A stretch of DNA of 39,423 bases from a virus, in the IMG/VR virus record IMGVR_UViG_3300033551_000017, positions 1 to 39,423 of that record, one strand, 5' to 3'. Shown piece by piece: positions 7,707 to 16,134 of this stretch. The notes beneath the pieces were generated by a model, which worked only from the letters and a program-made list of their open reading frames with translations, had not been told where the DNA came from and ran no database searches. The translations under genes were made by a program, and so were the position numbers. Positions within the stretch are counted from its first letter, which is position 1. Each line of letters starts with the position of its first letter.

Positions 7707-7707
7707 G

Positions 7708-7956
7708 ATGGTTGACCCGGTGATTGCCCGCGTGGCAGCCGTGGCTCGGCGAGAGGCTCAAATGCAACTCGACGTGCTGCTCGACGACCTCTGCATCCGC
7801 ATCGGGGTCGACCCGTGGGAGGTGTACCGCAAGCCCCGGTCACTGGAACGAATCGACCGGATGTCCACTATGATCTCCAACACCCGACGCTCGGCGCAGG
7901 CCGCGCAGACCGGGTTTCGGGGTGGCTACCTTCCATTGAATCGGCCCCGCCGATGA
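7708..7956 (+). CDS. hypothetical basic protein
   Basis: An 82-residue basic, largely helical protein. The start is placed at ATG 7708, just after the previous stop, with the GAG of the preceding codons as a weak ribosome site. An upstream in-frame start would lie inside the previous gene. Function is unknown. Confidence 0.65.
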   Translation: MVDPVIARVAAVARREAQMQLDVLLDDLCIRIGVDPWEVYRKPRSLERIDRMSTMISNTRRSAQAAQTGFRGGYLPLNRPRR

Positions 7957-8324
7957 GCGGCACCACTCAGCGCCGTGAGTTCGCGCTGCACCTGATCCGC
8001 GAGGAGCGGACTCGGCAACTTCAGACGTACGGAAGCAACGACGACCTGCTGCTAGGCATCGGGAGTAGCGTGTCGCGTTACCCGTGGCTGTCCCCGTACA
8101 GCGACGCCGACAGCGGCAGCGTCGAGGCTGCGTTCCGCGCCGACTACGAGCAGTACGTGAACACCCACGGCAAGCCGACCTGGATGCACCTGATCCGCGA
8201 GGAGGTGGCTGAGTTATTCGATGCTCAGGATTCCCACCACGCGATGACGGAAGCACTCCAGGTCGCAGCGCTCTGCGTCTCCCTCGTAGAGCACCTGCTA
8301 GAGAGTCAAGGAGATGTGCAGTGA
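7953..8324 (+). CDS. MazG-like helical protein
   Basis: A 123-residue protein. The C-terminal half, WMHLIREEVAELFDAQD followed by MTEALQVAALCVSLVEHL, follows the EExxE...EALxVAA pattern of MazG-like nucleotide pyrophosphohydrolases common in actinophages. These enzymes hydrolyse NTPs or dNTPs and could shape the nucleotide pool. The second acidic metal motif is weak, so catalytic activity is uncertain. It starts in an ATGA overlap. Confidence 0.55.
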   Translation: MSGTTQRREFALHLIREERTRQLQTYGSNDDLLLGIGSSVSRYPWLSPYSDADSGSVEAAFRADYEQYVNTHGKPTWMHLIREEVAELFDAQDSHHAMTEALQVAALCVSLVEHLLESQGDVQ

Positions 8325-8734
8325 CGTCGATGACTGACGAAGAATGGAAAGACGTGCAGGAAGCACTAGTCGCCGGGGGGCTTCGGGAGTGTCTCAACAG
8401 CATCTTCGCCCGCCGCTTCCAGCAGAACCGGGGCACCTTGATCCTGTACGACGACAACCGCAAGATCATCGAGGAGGCGTACGACGACGGGGATGGCAAC
8501 ACCCTCACCTTCGTGCCGACAGACGACCCTCCGTGGTTCGCGGGGGTGTACGAGGGCCAGGAACTGATGCTCGGTATGGAGCACGACGGCACGCTCTACT
8601 CCATTGTCCACGCCAGCGGCGGCGGTCTGGTCTCGGTGGTCGTGGGGCGCGGTCTCCTCGACAACGAGGTGGGTGCTGCGTTCCGCAGCATCGGTGAGGC
8701 GAAGGCATACGTCAAGGGTCTCACGGCGAAGTGA
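8321..8734 (+). CDS. hypothetical protein
   Basis: A 137-residue protein with a GTG start backed by AAGGAG 7 nt upstream. The sequence alternates beta-like stretches (GTLILYDDNRK, NTLTFVPTDD, GLVSVVVGRG). No family is recognised. It lies between the MazG-like and primase-helicase genes and overlaps both by 4 nt. Confidence 0.7.
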   Translation: MTSMTDEEWKDVQEALVAGGLRECLNSIFARRFQQNRGTLILYDDNRKIIEEAYDDGDGNTLTFVPTDDPPWFAGVYEGQELMLGMEHDGTLYSIVHASGGGLVSVVVGRGLLDNEVGAAFRSIGEAKAYVKGLTAK

Positions 8735-10998
8735 CATCGATGCCCGAGCCAGCGCCTGACGCCCCGACCCTCTGCTGGTCGACGGGGCGCAACAGGACGA
8801 CCGCGAGTTGGTCGCCGATTCACGACCGGTCATGGTCAACCTTCGTTCGCTGGCTGAAGCCGGACCAGCCCGCAGCGAGCAAGGAGGTCCGCCCCTACGT
8901 GGGCGGCACCCTCCAGCACGGGCGACGCACCAGTCGCACCGTGGAGCAGCGGTTCTTCCTCACGCTGGACGCGGACTACGCCGACGTGGACTTCCCCTTC
9001 GACGTGGCGAGCGTCCTGCCCGACACACCGTACCTGATCCACACGACGTGGAGGCACACGGTTGAGGCTCACCGCTACCGGCTGATCATCCCCCTGTCCC
9101 GGGGAGTCGGACCCAACGAGTACAAGGAACTCGCCTGGACGGTGATGAACCGGCTGGACGGGTCGCGGTTCGACGTGACCACCGCGCAGGCCGAGCGATT
9201 CATGTGGAGTCCGTCCACCCAGGACGAGGCGACGTACTTCTGGGAGGCTCCCAACGGGCACGCGCCGTACCTGCCGGTAGATGAGTGGCTGGACGGGCAC
9301 CACGGCCCTTCTGACGCTCCCGCAGCGGGCGGGCGGGGTACGGGTACCCCGGCCACTCCCGCGAGCCGCAGCGGGGCGCATACGGTTCCGGACCCCACTG
9401 GCGAGGACATCGAGCGGGCACTCGAGATCCTGTTTCAAGCCTGTGATCAGGTGGAGCACGTCCTCGAGCGAGATGAGTTCGCCGGTAGGAACGAGGCGGT
9501 CTTCCACTGGATGCCCCTGCTCCTCCGCTTCTGTGCTGCGGGAGCGTTGGACGAGGAAACCGTGCTGGATGCGTTGTGGGCTGCGGCCCAGAGAGTGCCC
9601 GCCGAAGAGCCGTACCTTCGTACCGAGTTCAACGCCAGCGTGAGGTCGGCCCGGCAGTACGCCGAAGAGACTGGCCCCACCCTGCCCGAGACGACGCCCA
9701 CGAAGATGGCGCAGGCGGACTTCGAGGACGTAGACCTGGAGGTCCACCTCTGGGACAAGACCCCACGTCTCGCGCACGTCAAGCAAGCCGCGGACAAGTT
9801 GGGCCGAAATCCATATGCGATGTTGGCAACCGTTCTGGCGCGTGTTCTCGCGGAAGCACCTGCTGGGATCTACCTCCCCGGTGCTGAGGATGGGGGTATC
9901 GGCAAACGAGCAGCCCTCAATCTCGGGGTGGCGCTGGTCGGGTCGAGTGGACAAGGGAAGACCTCGATTGTCGAGATGAGCATGGCGCTCCTGGCCCGTG
10001 ACCAGATTGACCACAGTCCGTCCACCGGGCAGGGGTTGATCCAGCACTACATGACGTGGAACGAAGAAGAGAAGAAGAACGTGTTGGTCAACGACCCACG
10101 GGCAATCTTCGTCACAGATGAGGTCGAGACACTCGGCGCACTCGCGACCGACACCGGAAGCACCCTGCTCGGCGAGATCAGGACCATGCTGACGGGTGGT
10201 TCGACGGGAAGCAGCAACGCGACCAAAGAGCGGCAACGGACCTTGCGAGCAGGGACATACAACTTCCAGTTCGTGATTGGAGTGCAGCCCTCAAAGGCCG
10301 GTGTCCTGCTCGACGGACGTGATGTGGGTACCCCGCAGCGGTTCATCTGGGCGCAGGTCACTGACCCGAAGAACCCCACACACCCTCGCGATCGTCCGGC
10401 GTGGCCGGGACCTCTCGGGTGGGACGACGCGTTCCTGATGCCGCTCTCGATCTTCGATCCGGTCGTGCGATACCCGGATTGGATCTTGGAGGAGTTGGAG
10501 GAACACGACTACAAGGTCAGCCAGGAATCGTCCGAGGGTGGGGAGTTGAGTAAGTTCGGTCACCACAATCTGCTTCGCCTCAAGGTGGCAGCGGGCATCG
10601 CCTTCCTTCACGAGTCGATTGTTATCGAGGACCTGCACATCGAGATTGCGGACACGATCCTGGCCGCGTCCAAGCGCACACAGTTGGAGTGTGAGAAGAT
10701 TGTGGCTAGGACCGCATTCGACAGGAAGAAGGCGGCACGGCGCAGCGACGAGCGGGTGAACGAGGAAGTCGGCAAGGAGAAGTTGGCGCGGCTGGTGAAG
10801 AGCGCCCGTGGCATCTTGCTTCAGGCGGACGGTGAGTGGGTGACGTGGCAGAGGCTGAGGCCTCATCTGCGAGACCGTGCAGAGTACGGGGAATCTGTGT
10901 GGGAAGCCGTCGTCGAGATGGAAGACGTGGAATACGAAGAGGAGAAGCGCGGGGCGCAGATGCGACGAAAGGCGAGGGTTGTGCATGATACTGATTGA
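8731..10998 (+). CDS. primase-helicase (AEP-like N-terminus, P-loop ATPase C-terminus)
   Basis: A 755-residue replication protein. The N-terminal third resembles archaeo-eukaryotic primase-like domains: FLTLDADYADVDF supplies the two-Asp metal site (about residues 77-85), and HRYRLIIPLSR and ERFMWSPST follow. A Gly/Ala/Thr/Pro-rich linker at about residues 190-215 joins it to a helical region. The ATPase part has GSSGQGKTS (Walker A, about residue 407) and IFVTDEVETL (Walker B, about 457), as in DUF3987-like or SF3-like phage helicases. It probably primes and opens the replication fork for the polymerase in block 3. The GTG start overlaps the previous stop. Confidence 0.8.
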   Translation: MTSMPEPAPDAPTLCWSTGRNRTTASWSPIHDRSWSTFVRWLKPDQPAASKEVRPYVGGTLQHGRRTSRTVEQRFFLTLDADYADVDFPFDVASVLPDTPYLIHTTWRHTVEAHRYRLIIPLSRGVGPNEYKELAWTVMNRLDGSRFDVTTAQAERFMWSPSTQDEATYFWEAPNGHAPYLPVDEWLDGHHGPSDAPAAGGRGTGTPATPASRSGAHTVPDPTGEDIERALEILFQACDQVEHVLERDEFAGRNEAVFHWMPLLLRFCAAGALDEETVLDALWAAAQRVPAEEPYLRTEFNASVRSARQYAEETGPTLPETTPTKMAQADFEDVDLEVHLWDKTPRLAHVKQAADKLGRNPYAMLATVLARVLAEAPAGIYLPGAEDGGIGKRAALNLGVALVGSSGQGKTSIVEMSMALLARDQIDHSPSTGQGLIQHYMTWNEEEKKNVLVNDPRAIFVTDEVETLGALATDTGSTLLGEIRTMLTGGSTGSSNATKERQRTLRAGTYNFQFVIGVQPSKAGVLLDGRDVGTPQRFIWAQVTDPKNPTHPRDRPAWPGPLGWDDAFLMPLSIFDPVVRYPDWILEELEEHDYKVSQESSEGGELSKFGHHNLLRLKVAAGIAFLHESIVIEDLHIEIADTILAASKRTQLECEKIVARTAFDRKKAARRSDERVNEEVGKEKLARLVKSARGILLQADGEWVTWQRLRPHLRDRAEYGESVWEAVVEMEDVEYEEEKRGAQMRRKARVVHDTD

Positions 10999-11482
10999 TC
11001 GAGAGGACGTGATACACCTCAACATGGCCCGGTGGAGTTACACCTGTTTCTTCGTCCATTGGGACCCGAACGATCCAGTCGCGTTCCAGAGGGGGCAAGA
11101 ACTCGACTTCCCGGACATCCTCGCAGATGGGCCGTTCCTGTGCGTCGTTACTGATGAGGACGTGTGGGCCGGTCAGGAGTTAGACCACCTGTCCCCCGTG
11201 GTGCAGAAGCGGGCAGACTCGATCAACCTTCGGCAGTGGAGGTACCTCGCTGACCTCTACGCGGCGGAGATGGGCATCTCGCGTCAGAGTTTCGTACTAC
11301 GTTTCGCAGCCATGAGTAAGTACCTACGGGGCGATCGTCGTGGGCAGTGGAATCCGTGGGATGATGTCTATCACTGGCCAGAGGGGGGCGACCTTGCGTG
11401 GTCGTCGCTGATGTACGGACACCACCCGTGGATGGAGGTGCGTGAGCATGATGGACAACGACAGGTGAGGTACACCCCATGA
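10985..11482 (+). CDS. hypothetical protein
   Basis: A 165-residue protein rich in aromatic residues (Trp, Tyr, His), with no recognised family. The start is set at ATG 10985, overlapping the primase-helicase end by 14 nt, with GAGGG 9 nt upstream. An alternative is ATG 11024 without a good ribosome site. It overlaps the next gene by 4 nt. Confidence 0.65.
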   Translation: MILIDREDVIHLNMARWSYTCFFVHWDPNDPVAFQRGQELDFPDILADGPFLCVVTDEDVWAGQELDHLSPVVQKRADSINLRQWRYLADLYAAEMGISRQSFVLRFAAMSKYLRGDRRGQWNPWDDVYHWPEGGDLAWSSLMYGHHPWMEVREHDGQRQVRYTP

Positions 11483-11970
11483 GTAACGACAGGCTGGAAT
11501 TCGTAGCGGAGTTGACCCTGATGGGGTTCAGCCCCGCCAAGATCGCAGAGCGGCTGGGGGTCACCGAGCGGGTCATCAAGAGCGACCTCGAGCAAGTCCG
11601 TATGCGGTGGCAGGAGAACCGGCAGAAGTCCTACTCGCAGTTCATCGAGGAAGAGTTGGCGACCCAGAAGATGCTGATGCAGTCGTTGGAAGACGGCATC
11701 AGGGAGGGGTCGTGGAAGCACATCGAGACGGCCCTCAAGATCACCGAGCGCCGCTCTCGCGTGGTGGGCCTGGACCACGCTGACCGCATGGAGCAGGCGC
11801 GGGTCGAGATCGAGGCGAAGCAACTCGACATGATCAGCCACGCGCTGGAGCGTGTGATGGACGTGCTGGGGTTGAACGACGACCAGCGCGAACTCGCCAC
11901 GAACACGCTGATCTTGGAGTTGGAAGAGAAGGACTACGACTGGCAAGAGGAAGAAGAGGGAACCGGATAG
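11479..11970 (+). CDS. helix-turn-helix protein, terminase-small-subunit-like
   Basis: A 163-residue protein. Residues 10-40 (LTLMGFSPAKIAERLGVT, then ERVIKSDLEQV) form a clear helix-turn-helix. The rest is helical, with KHIETALKITERRSRVVGLD, a pattern seen in small terminase subunits and related DNA-binding proteins, and an acidic tail. It could be a small terminase subunit or a regulator. No large subunit lies next to it; the next gene is a glycosyltransferase starting one base after its stop. Confidence 0.6.
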   Translation: MSNDRLEFVAELTLMGFSPAKIAERLGVTERVIKSDLEQVRMRWQENRQKSYSQFIEEELATQKMLMQSLEDGIREGSWKHIETALKITERRSRVVGLDHADRMEQARVEIEAKQLDMISHALERVMDVLGLNDDQRELATNTLILELEEKDYDWQEEEEGTG

Positions 11971-12972
11971 ATGCTGCTACACGAGATGGTCGAGTGGGTC
12001 AAGTCCCACGACAAGAACGACCGGGTGCCGATGTACGTGATTTCGTACAACCGGCTCGACGCGCCCACCCTGCTGAAGATGCAGCACTACGAGCGCACGG
12101 ACGACATCTACGTCGTGGTCCGTGATTCGCAGGCCGAGATGTACGCCGAGGCGTTCCCCATGCTCCAGGTCGTCAGCCTGCCCGATGACCAGATCGGCTC
12201 GTGCGGAGCGGCCCGGTGGGGTGCGTTCGACATCGCTCGCGAGTACGGGCACGACGAGGTGATCATGCTCGACGATGACGTACTCCAGTTCCGCTTCATG
12301 TACCAGCGGGCGAAGGTGCAGGGCAAGAACATCGGGGAGTTGTGCAGCGGGGTCGCATCGGCGACGGATGCCGAGGAGTACTTCGGGACACTGGTGGCCA
12401 TGGAAGAGTCCTCCATCACGGCGTTCGGGCGGCTGGGGCTGGAGGTCTTCGCCGAGCAGCCGAAGGCCGTGGTCGGCGGCATGATCAAGCGCCATATGTC
12501 CTTCTCCATCGAGAACCACCGCACTCGCTACATCCTCAACGGCGGGGCGACGCCCCGGCAGGCCATGATCTGGAACACCGCCCGCATGAAGGAGCACGAC
12601 ATCCGGCTGAACATCGAGCACTTCGGTGTGACCGGCGAGGACATCGGCCTCATGGCGACGGTGCTGGAGAACGGGTTGGACGTGTTCTGCACACCGTCGT
12701 TCGCGTTCGACCACTGGCCCGAGGACGTCAACCTCGAGAAGTCGGTGATCCGCGACGAGCGTACTCTTCCGCTCTTCATGGAGTACGAGTACGACATCCT
12801 CCAGAACTACGAGATCGGGCCGAACTACCTCAAGGAGAAGCGCATCCCCGGCAGCGAGCACGGGTGGAAGGACGTCTCCTGGCAGAAGTTGGCGAAGTTC
12901 CGCGGCCAGCCGACGGAGCGGTTCCACTGGCCTGCGGACGTGGAGAGACGAGAGATGGAGGATCTCATCTGA
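11971..12972 (+). CDS. TET-associated-type glycosyltransferase (TAGT), copy 1
   Basis: A 333-residue GT-A-like transferase. It has VISYNRLDAPTL (about residues 23-34), GSCGAARWGAFDIAREYGH, and MLDDDVLQF with a DDD metal-nucleotide motif at 101-103. Later come YILNGGATPRQ and DIRLNIEHFGVTGEDIG. This is the signature of the glycosyltransferases linked to oxidised or hydroxymethylated bases in phages. It would move a sugar from a nucleotide-sugar onto a modified base in DNA or onto an earlier sugar. A paralogue of the same length lies at 20799. It starts directly after the HTH gene, with AGAGGG upstream. Confidence 0.8.
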   Translation: MLLHEMVEWVKSHDKNDRVPMYVISYNRLDAPTLLKMQHYERTDDIYVVVRDSQAEMYAEAFPMLQVVSLPDDQIGSCGAARWGAFDIAREYGHDEVIMLDDDVLQFRFMYQRAKVQGKNIGELCSGVASATDAEEYFGTLVAMEESSITAFGRLGLEVFAEQPKAVVGGMIKRHMSFSIENHRTRYILNGGATPRQAMIWNTARMKEHDIRLNIEHFGVTGEDIGLMATVLENGLDVFCTPSFAFDHWPEDVNLEKSVIRDERTLPLFMEYEYDILQNYEIGPNYLKEKRIPGSEHGWKDVSWQKLAKFRGQPTERFHWPADVERREMEDLI

Positions 12973-13160
12973 TGGACCGTTGTCTCCCGAAGTGTTGTGG
13001 CAGCGAGGACGGAGACCTGTTCTACGGTGTCGACCCAGCGAAGAGCGGTAGCAGCACGATGATCGAGATGTGGAAGTGCAACACCTGTGGGGTCATCACG
13101 ATCACCAGCATGGTTCAGGTTGATGCAACTGACCGAAGCACCCCCTTGTCCAATAGATAA
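12972..13160 (+). CDS. small zinc-ribbon protein, last gene of block 2
   Basis: A 62-residue protein with CLPKCCGSED and KCNTCGVIT, spaced like a four-Cys zinc ribbon. Its start shares a base with the preceding stop. The 3' end of the gene contains the TTGTCC that serves as a likely -35 of promoter cassette 3. Confidence 0.7.
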   Translation: MDRCLPKCCGSEDGDLFYGVDPAKSGSSTMIEMWKCNTCGVITITSMVQVDATDRSTPLSNR

Positions 13161-13232
13161 CCCACGCGCTAGGCTATGCGTAGGCAACGCGCCGGAGGGC
13201 ATCCCCGGCGGACCAGAGAAAGGCGAAGCCAG
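13146..13232 (+). promoter_or_regulatory. promoter-leader cassette 3
   Basis: This copy has a -35-like TTGTCC (13146-13151), an 18-nt spacer and TAGGCT (13170-13175). It lacks the TG of the extended -10 seen in the other three copies. The dyad reads ATAACC/GGCTAT, so the outer base pair has changed on both sides. TAGGCAAC (13181-13188) is followed by a hairpin CGCCGG/CCGGCG (13190-13195 with 13205-13210), extendable past a bulged A. AGAGAAAGG precedes ATG 13233. Confidence 0.7.
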
Positions 13233-13559
13233 ATGGCAGAAACATTGAGAGCCGTGATCGTAGATCCCGACGGCACCGTCCAAGACACCGAGATCGAGAG
13301 TAGCCTCGGTTCGTTCCAGGCCGTCGTTGACGGCTACATCGAGGGCGTCTTCGGCAAGGTGGCAACGATCTACGTCAACGAGGAGGGCCTGCTCCGCAGC
13401 CTTCCCCCCAACCCGTTCGCGACCCTGTTCGCGCAACGAATCCTCGGTGTGGGCGTCGTCCTGCACGGCACGGCCTTGATCGTGGGGCCGGGCGATGGCG
13501 AGGGCAACGACACCCCTGTTCGACCGACAGTGGTCGACTACTTCACCATGGAGGCGTGA
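13233..13559 (+). CDS. DUF3846 domain protein
   Basis: A 108-residue protein matching the DUF3846 pattern: IVDPDGTVQDTEI at the start, QAVVDGYIEGV, TIYVNEEGLLRSLPPNP, and GTALIVGPGDGEG. The family is common in phages and plasmids and has no established function. It is the first gene after promoter cassette 3. The start ATG 13233 follows the cassette ribosome site; an upstream in-frame ATG would lie inside the leader hairpin. Confidence 0.85.
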   Translation: MAETLRAVIVDPDGTVQDTEIESSLGSFQAVVDGYIEGVFGKVATIYVNEEGLLRSLPPNPFATLFAQRILGVGVVLHGTALIVGPGDGEGNDTPVRPTVVDYFTMEA

Positions 13560-13973
13560 ATGCAAATCTCGATCGACACCACCGAAGAACTGTCGCCCCT
13601 CGACGTCCGCATCCTCGCGATGCTGGTGGGCACCGCAGGTCTCCCGGAGCCGGAGGACCTGGAGGAGCCGGAGCCGGAGGCGAAGCCCGCCAAGAAGAGC
13701 ACGCCGGCGAAGAAGAAGGCGAAGCCCGAGCCGGAGCCGGAGCCGGAGCCGATGGCCGAGGAGCCCGTCGAGGAAGATGAGGACGAGGACGAGGACATCG
13801 ACGACGAGCAGTCCGACGAGGAACTGCTGGCGCTGGCCGTCAAGAAGGCGACCGAGATGGTGGCCGGTGGTGAGGCCGCGCAGGTCCGCGAGGCGCTCGA
13901 CGCCGCCGGAGCGAGCCGGGTGCGGGAGCTCAACGCCGACAACGTCCGCGACTTCTTCAAGGCGCTCGGATGA
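13560..13973 (+). CDS. acidic/basic low-complexity protein
   Basis: A 137-residue protein with three parts: a short folded-looking N-terminus (LSPLDVRILAMLVG), a low-complexity middle with Lys-rich (PAKKSTPAKKKAKP) and then Pro-Glu and Asp-Glu-rich stretches, and a C-terminal helical segment (ASRVRELNADNVRDFFKAL). The layout suggests a protein that binds nucleic acid or a partner through a disordered charged tail. No family is recognised. It starts directly after the DUF3846 stop. Confidence 0.7.
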   Translation: MQISIDTTEELSPLDVRILAMLVGTAGLPEPEDLEEPEPEAKPAKKSTPAKKKAKPEPEPEPEPMAEEPVEEDEDEDEDIDDEQSDEELLALAVKKATEMVAGGEAAQVREALDAAGASRVRELNADNVRDFFKALG

Positions 13974-14176
13974 AGGTAGCCGTCTACCTCCGCGACGAGT
14001 TCACGGACGCCCACCGCGAGCAGATCGCCGTCATCAACGACGGCGCTCGGCTCGACCGGCTGGCGTCCCGTGACGAGATCAAGGAGTTCTTCGAGACGCA
14101 CGGGAACCAGTGGCGGGCCGTCCTCGAGATGGAGTTCGCCAAGTACGTCCAGGCCGACCTGGAGGACCTCATCTGA
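13970..14176 (+). CDS. hypothetical small protein
   Basis: A 68-residue protein with a beta-like start (MKVAVYLRDEF), helices and an acidic end (DLEDLI). It ends with the same Asp/Glu-Leu-Ile pattern as the DUF2815 protein and TAGT copy 1. Function is unknown. It overlaps neighbours by 4 nt and 1 nt. Confidence 0.65.
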   Translation: MKVAVYLRDEFTDAHREQIAVINDGARLDRLASRDEIKEFFETHGNQWRAVLEMEFAKYVQADLEDLI

Positions 14177-14340
14177 TGAACACCGTGCAACTTCACCGTG
14201 TCGTCTACGACGTCAACGAGGACGGGTTCTCCGTACCCATCCCGAAGCCTGACGACGGTGTGAACCGAGGGGCTCACATCGTGGATGTGGACTGGTCCGT
14301 GCCGGGCGAAGTCACCGTGACGTGGATGAGGCCAGTCTGA
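14176..14340 (+). CDS. hypothetical small protein
   Basis: A 54-residue beta-rich protein (VQLHRVVYDVNEDG, HIVDVDWSVPGEV). No family is recognised. It shares one base with the stop before it and one with the start after it. Confidence 0.6.
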   Translation: MNTVQLHRVVYDVNEDGFSVPIPKPDDGVNRGAHIVDVDWSVPGEVTVTWMRPV

Positions 14341-15524
14341 TGGGTGAAGGACGTACAGGGCACGCGATCTTGGGGCCGAGTGCCTCGCATCGCTGGACCG
14401 CGTGCCCCGCGTCGGTTCGCATGATCAGGGACCACGCGCCGGAGCAGGAAGACAGCATCTACGCCGAAGAGGGCACGATGTTCCACACGCTCTGCGAAGT
14501 GGTCGCGTCCTACCGGCTTCTGGACGGTGAGGTCGGCCACTACGATCTCGGGATGCTGGACTGGGCGCTCAACGCTCTCGAAGACTGGCACGACGACCAA
14601 CTCCGGTACGTCGAGGAGTGGATCGAGTTCCTCCAGGAGTGTCTCGCCGAAGAGGAGGGGGCGGTGCTCTACCTCGAGGTCGTGGTGGACACCGGCGTCC
14701 CGGGCGTGTGGGGCACCGCCGACGCGGTCATCGTGTACCCGAGTGGGCGCATCCGTGTCATCGACATCAAGTACGGCGCGGGTGTCAAGGTCCAGTGTGT
14801 GGGGAACCCGCAACTCAGGTTCTACGGGGTGGGCGCGCTCGAGACCTTGATCGAGGACCCGCTCACGATTCACGAGATCACGACCACGGTCTGGCAGCCC
14901 CGAATGAACAACATCAGCGAGGAGACGCTCACCCGTCACGAACTCCTCAACTGGCGGGACGACGTCATTCCCGCTGCGAAGTTGGCGCTGAGCGACGACG
15001 CGCCCTTCGGACCCAGCGAAGAGGTCTGCCGATGGTGCCCGGTGGCCGGTATCTGCAAGCCCCGCATGAAGCGGATGCTTGCCATCGACTTCGGTGACCC
15101 CGATGTCCTCACCGGCGATGAGATGGCAGAGGCGTACAGCCGCACCAGCGAACTGAAGCGGTGGATCACTGACATCGAAGACGCTGCACTGAAGCAAGCC
15201 TACGAGGAGGCCGGGTCGGTCCCGGGTTTCAAGGTCGTGCAGAGCGGCGGGCGGCGCAAGATCACCGACGAGGAGAAGGCGATCAAGCGCCTCCTCGAAG
15301 CGGGATACGGTTGGGACGACGTGTCCAAGCGCAAGATTTCCACCTTCGGCCAGTTGGACAAACTGGTCGGGGGCGGTGAAAGGCTCGAGGAACTCCTTGG
15401 CGAGTACCTCGGGATGAGCGAGGGACGCCTGTCTCTCGCCAAGGAGAGCGACCCCCGGCCACCGGCCGACGCTCTCCACTCTGCGGAGACGGACTTCGCA
15501 GGGATCGAGAATGGAGAAGCCTGA
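14340..15524 (+). CDS. DUF2800 (Cas4/RecB-like) nuclease
   Basis: A 394-residue protein of the DUF2800 family. Seen are LGPSASHRWTACPAS at the start, YAEEGTMFH, then GTADAVIVYPSG (about residue 125) and VIDIKYGAG (about 141), which carry the Asp and Asp/Glu-x-Lys of a PD-(D/E)XK nuclease. CRWCPVAGICKPR (about 230) supplies Cys ligands like those of Cas4 and AddB iron-sulfur nucleases. The family usually stands directly before DUF2815 and a family A polymerase, exactly as here. It probably processes DNA ends in replication or recombination. The start ATG 14340 shares a base with the previous stop. Confidence 0.85.
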   Translation: MGEGRTGHAILGPSASHRWTACPASVRMIRDHAPEQEDSIYAEEGTMFHTLCEVVASYRLLDGEVGHYDLGMLDWALNALEDWHDDQLRYVEEWIEFLQECLAEEEGAVLYLEVVVDTGVPGVWGTADAVIVYPSGRIRVIDIKYGAGVKVQCVGNPQLRFYGVGALETLIEDPLTIHEITTTVWQPRMNNISEETLTRHELLNWRDDVIPAAKLALSDDAPFGPSEEVCRWCPVAGICKPRMKRMLAIDFGDPDVLTGDEMAEAYSRTSELKRWITDIEDAALKQAYEEAGSVPGFKVVQSGGRRKITDEEKAIKRLLEAGYGWDDVSKRKISTFGQLDKLVGGGERLEELLGEYLGMSEGRLSLAKESDPRPPADALHSAETDFAGIENGEA

Positions 15525-16045
15525 TGGCGAAAGTGGTTACGAAGAAGCCGGTGCGACTGACGTTCACCTTCCTGCCCGATGACGACGGTGTGTTCCGCAC
15601 CAGCGCCCTGATCCCCAAGAAGGACAAGGCCCTCATCAAGCAGATCGAGGAAGCGATCGAGGAGGCCAAGGACTACGGCAAGGGCGCGAAGTGGAACGGC
15701 AAGATCCCGCGCAACCTCAAGATCGCGTTCCAGGACGGCGACGACACCGACCTGGAGAAGTACCCCGAGAACGAGGGGCACTTCCTCCTCAACGCCCGGT
15801 CCAAGAAGAAGGTGGGTCTGGTCGACACCGACCGCCAGCCCATCCTCGACGCGACCGAGATCTACTCGGGATGCTGGGCCTACCTCAGCGTCACGTCGTT
15901 CGCCTACAACAACGAGTCGAAGGGTGTTTCGTTCTTCCTGAACAACATCATGAAGGCCCGTGACGACGAGTCTTTCGGCGGCGGTGCATCCAGCCCCGAC
16001 GAGGACTTCGCCGAGATCGAAGTCGACGACGACGACCTCATCTGA
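15524..16045 (+). CDS. DUF2815 single-stranded DNA-binding protein
   Basis: A 173-residue protein of the DUF2815 family, which has an OB-like fold related to phage ssDNA-binding proteins. Visible are VRLTFTFLP, KGAKWNGKIPRNLKIAF, ENEGHFLLNARSKKK, SGCWAYLSVTSFAYNN and the acidic C-terminal tail DDDDLI, which in ssDNA-binding proteins recruits partners. It stands between the DUF2800 nuclease and the polymerase. It would coat ssDNA during replication. Confidence 0.85.
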   Translation: MAKVVTKKPVRLTFTFLPDDDGVFRTSALIPKKDKALIKQIEEAIEEAKDYGKGAKWNGKIPRNLKIAFQDGDDTDLEKYPENEGHFLLNARSKKKVGLVDTDRQPILDATEIYSGCWAYLSVTSFAYNNESKGVSFFLNNIMKARDDESFGGGASSPDEDFAEIEVDDDDLI

Positions 16046-16057
16046 GGTACCCTGATC

Positions 16058-16134
16058 GCAGCCGGGGCGGGGTCGTTCCGTCGGGAGTAGTTGCCACTCT
16101 TACCGACGTAGCCTTTCTCCCCCGCCCCGGTTGC
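16058..16134 (+). terminator. branched stem-loop before the polymerase gene
   Basis: This is the longest non-coding stretch among the + strand genes. 16058-16072 pairs with 16120-16134 as a 15-bp stem with one G-U pair (core CCGGGGCGGGG/CCCCGCCCCGG). Inside it CGTCGG (16079-16084) pairs with CCGACG (16103-16108). A pyrimidine-rich stretch with short T runs follows. It may terminate or attenuate transcription before the polymerase, or form a structured RNA. Confidence 0.55.

Noticed and set aside
9304-9375. Similarity between the primase-helicase linker and the TS fusion linker (20142-20203)
   Set aside because: Both share GGCCC..GACG..GCAGCGG and GGGTACC, but both are Gly/Ala/Thr/Pro-rich, so composition alone may explain it.
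8836-10236. Long - strand open frame opposite the primase-helicase gene
   Set aside because: Antisense shadow; no ribosome site, no domain, and it would disrupt the tight + strand operon.
11479-11970. Firm call as small terminase subunit
   Set aside because: Only the HTH and a general helical pattern fit, and no large subunit is adjacent.
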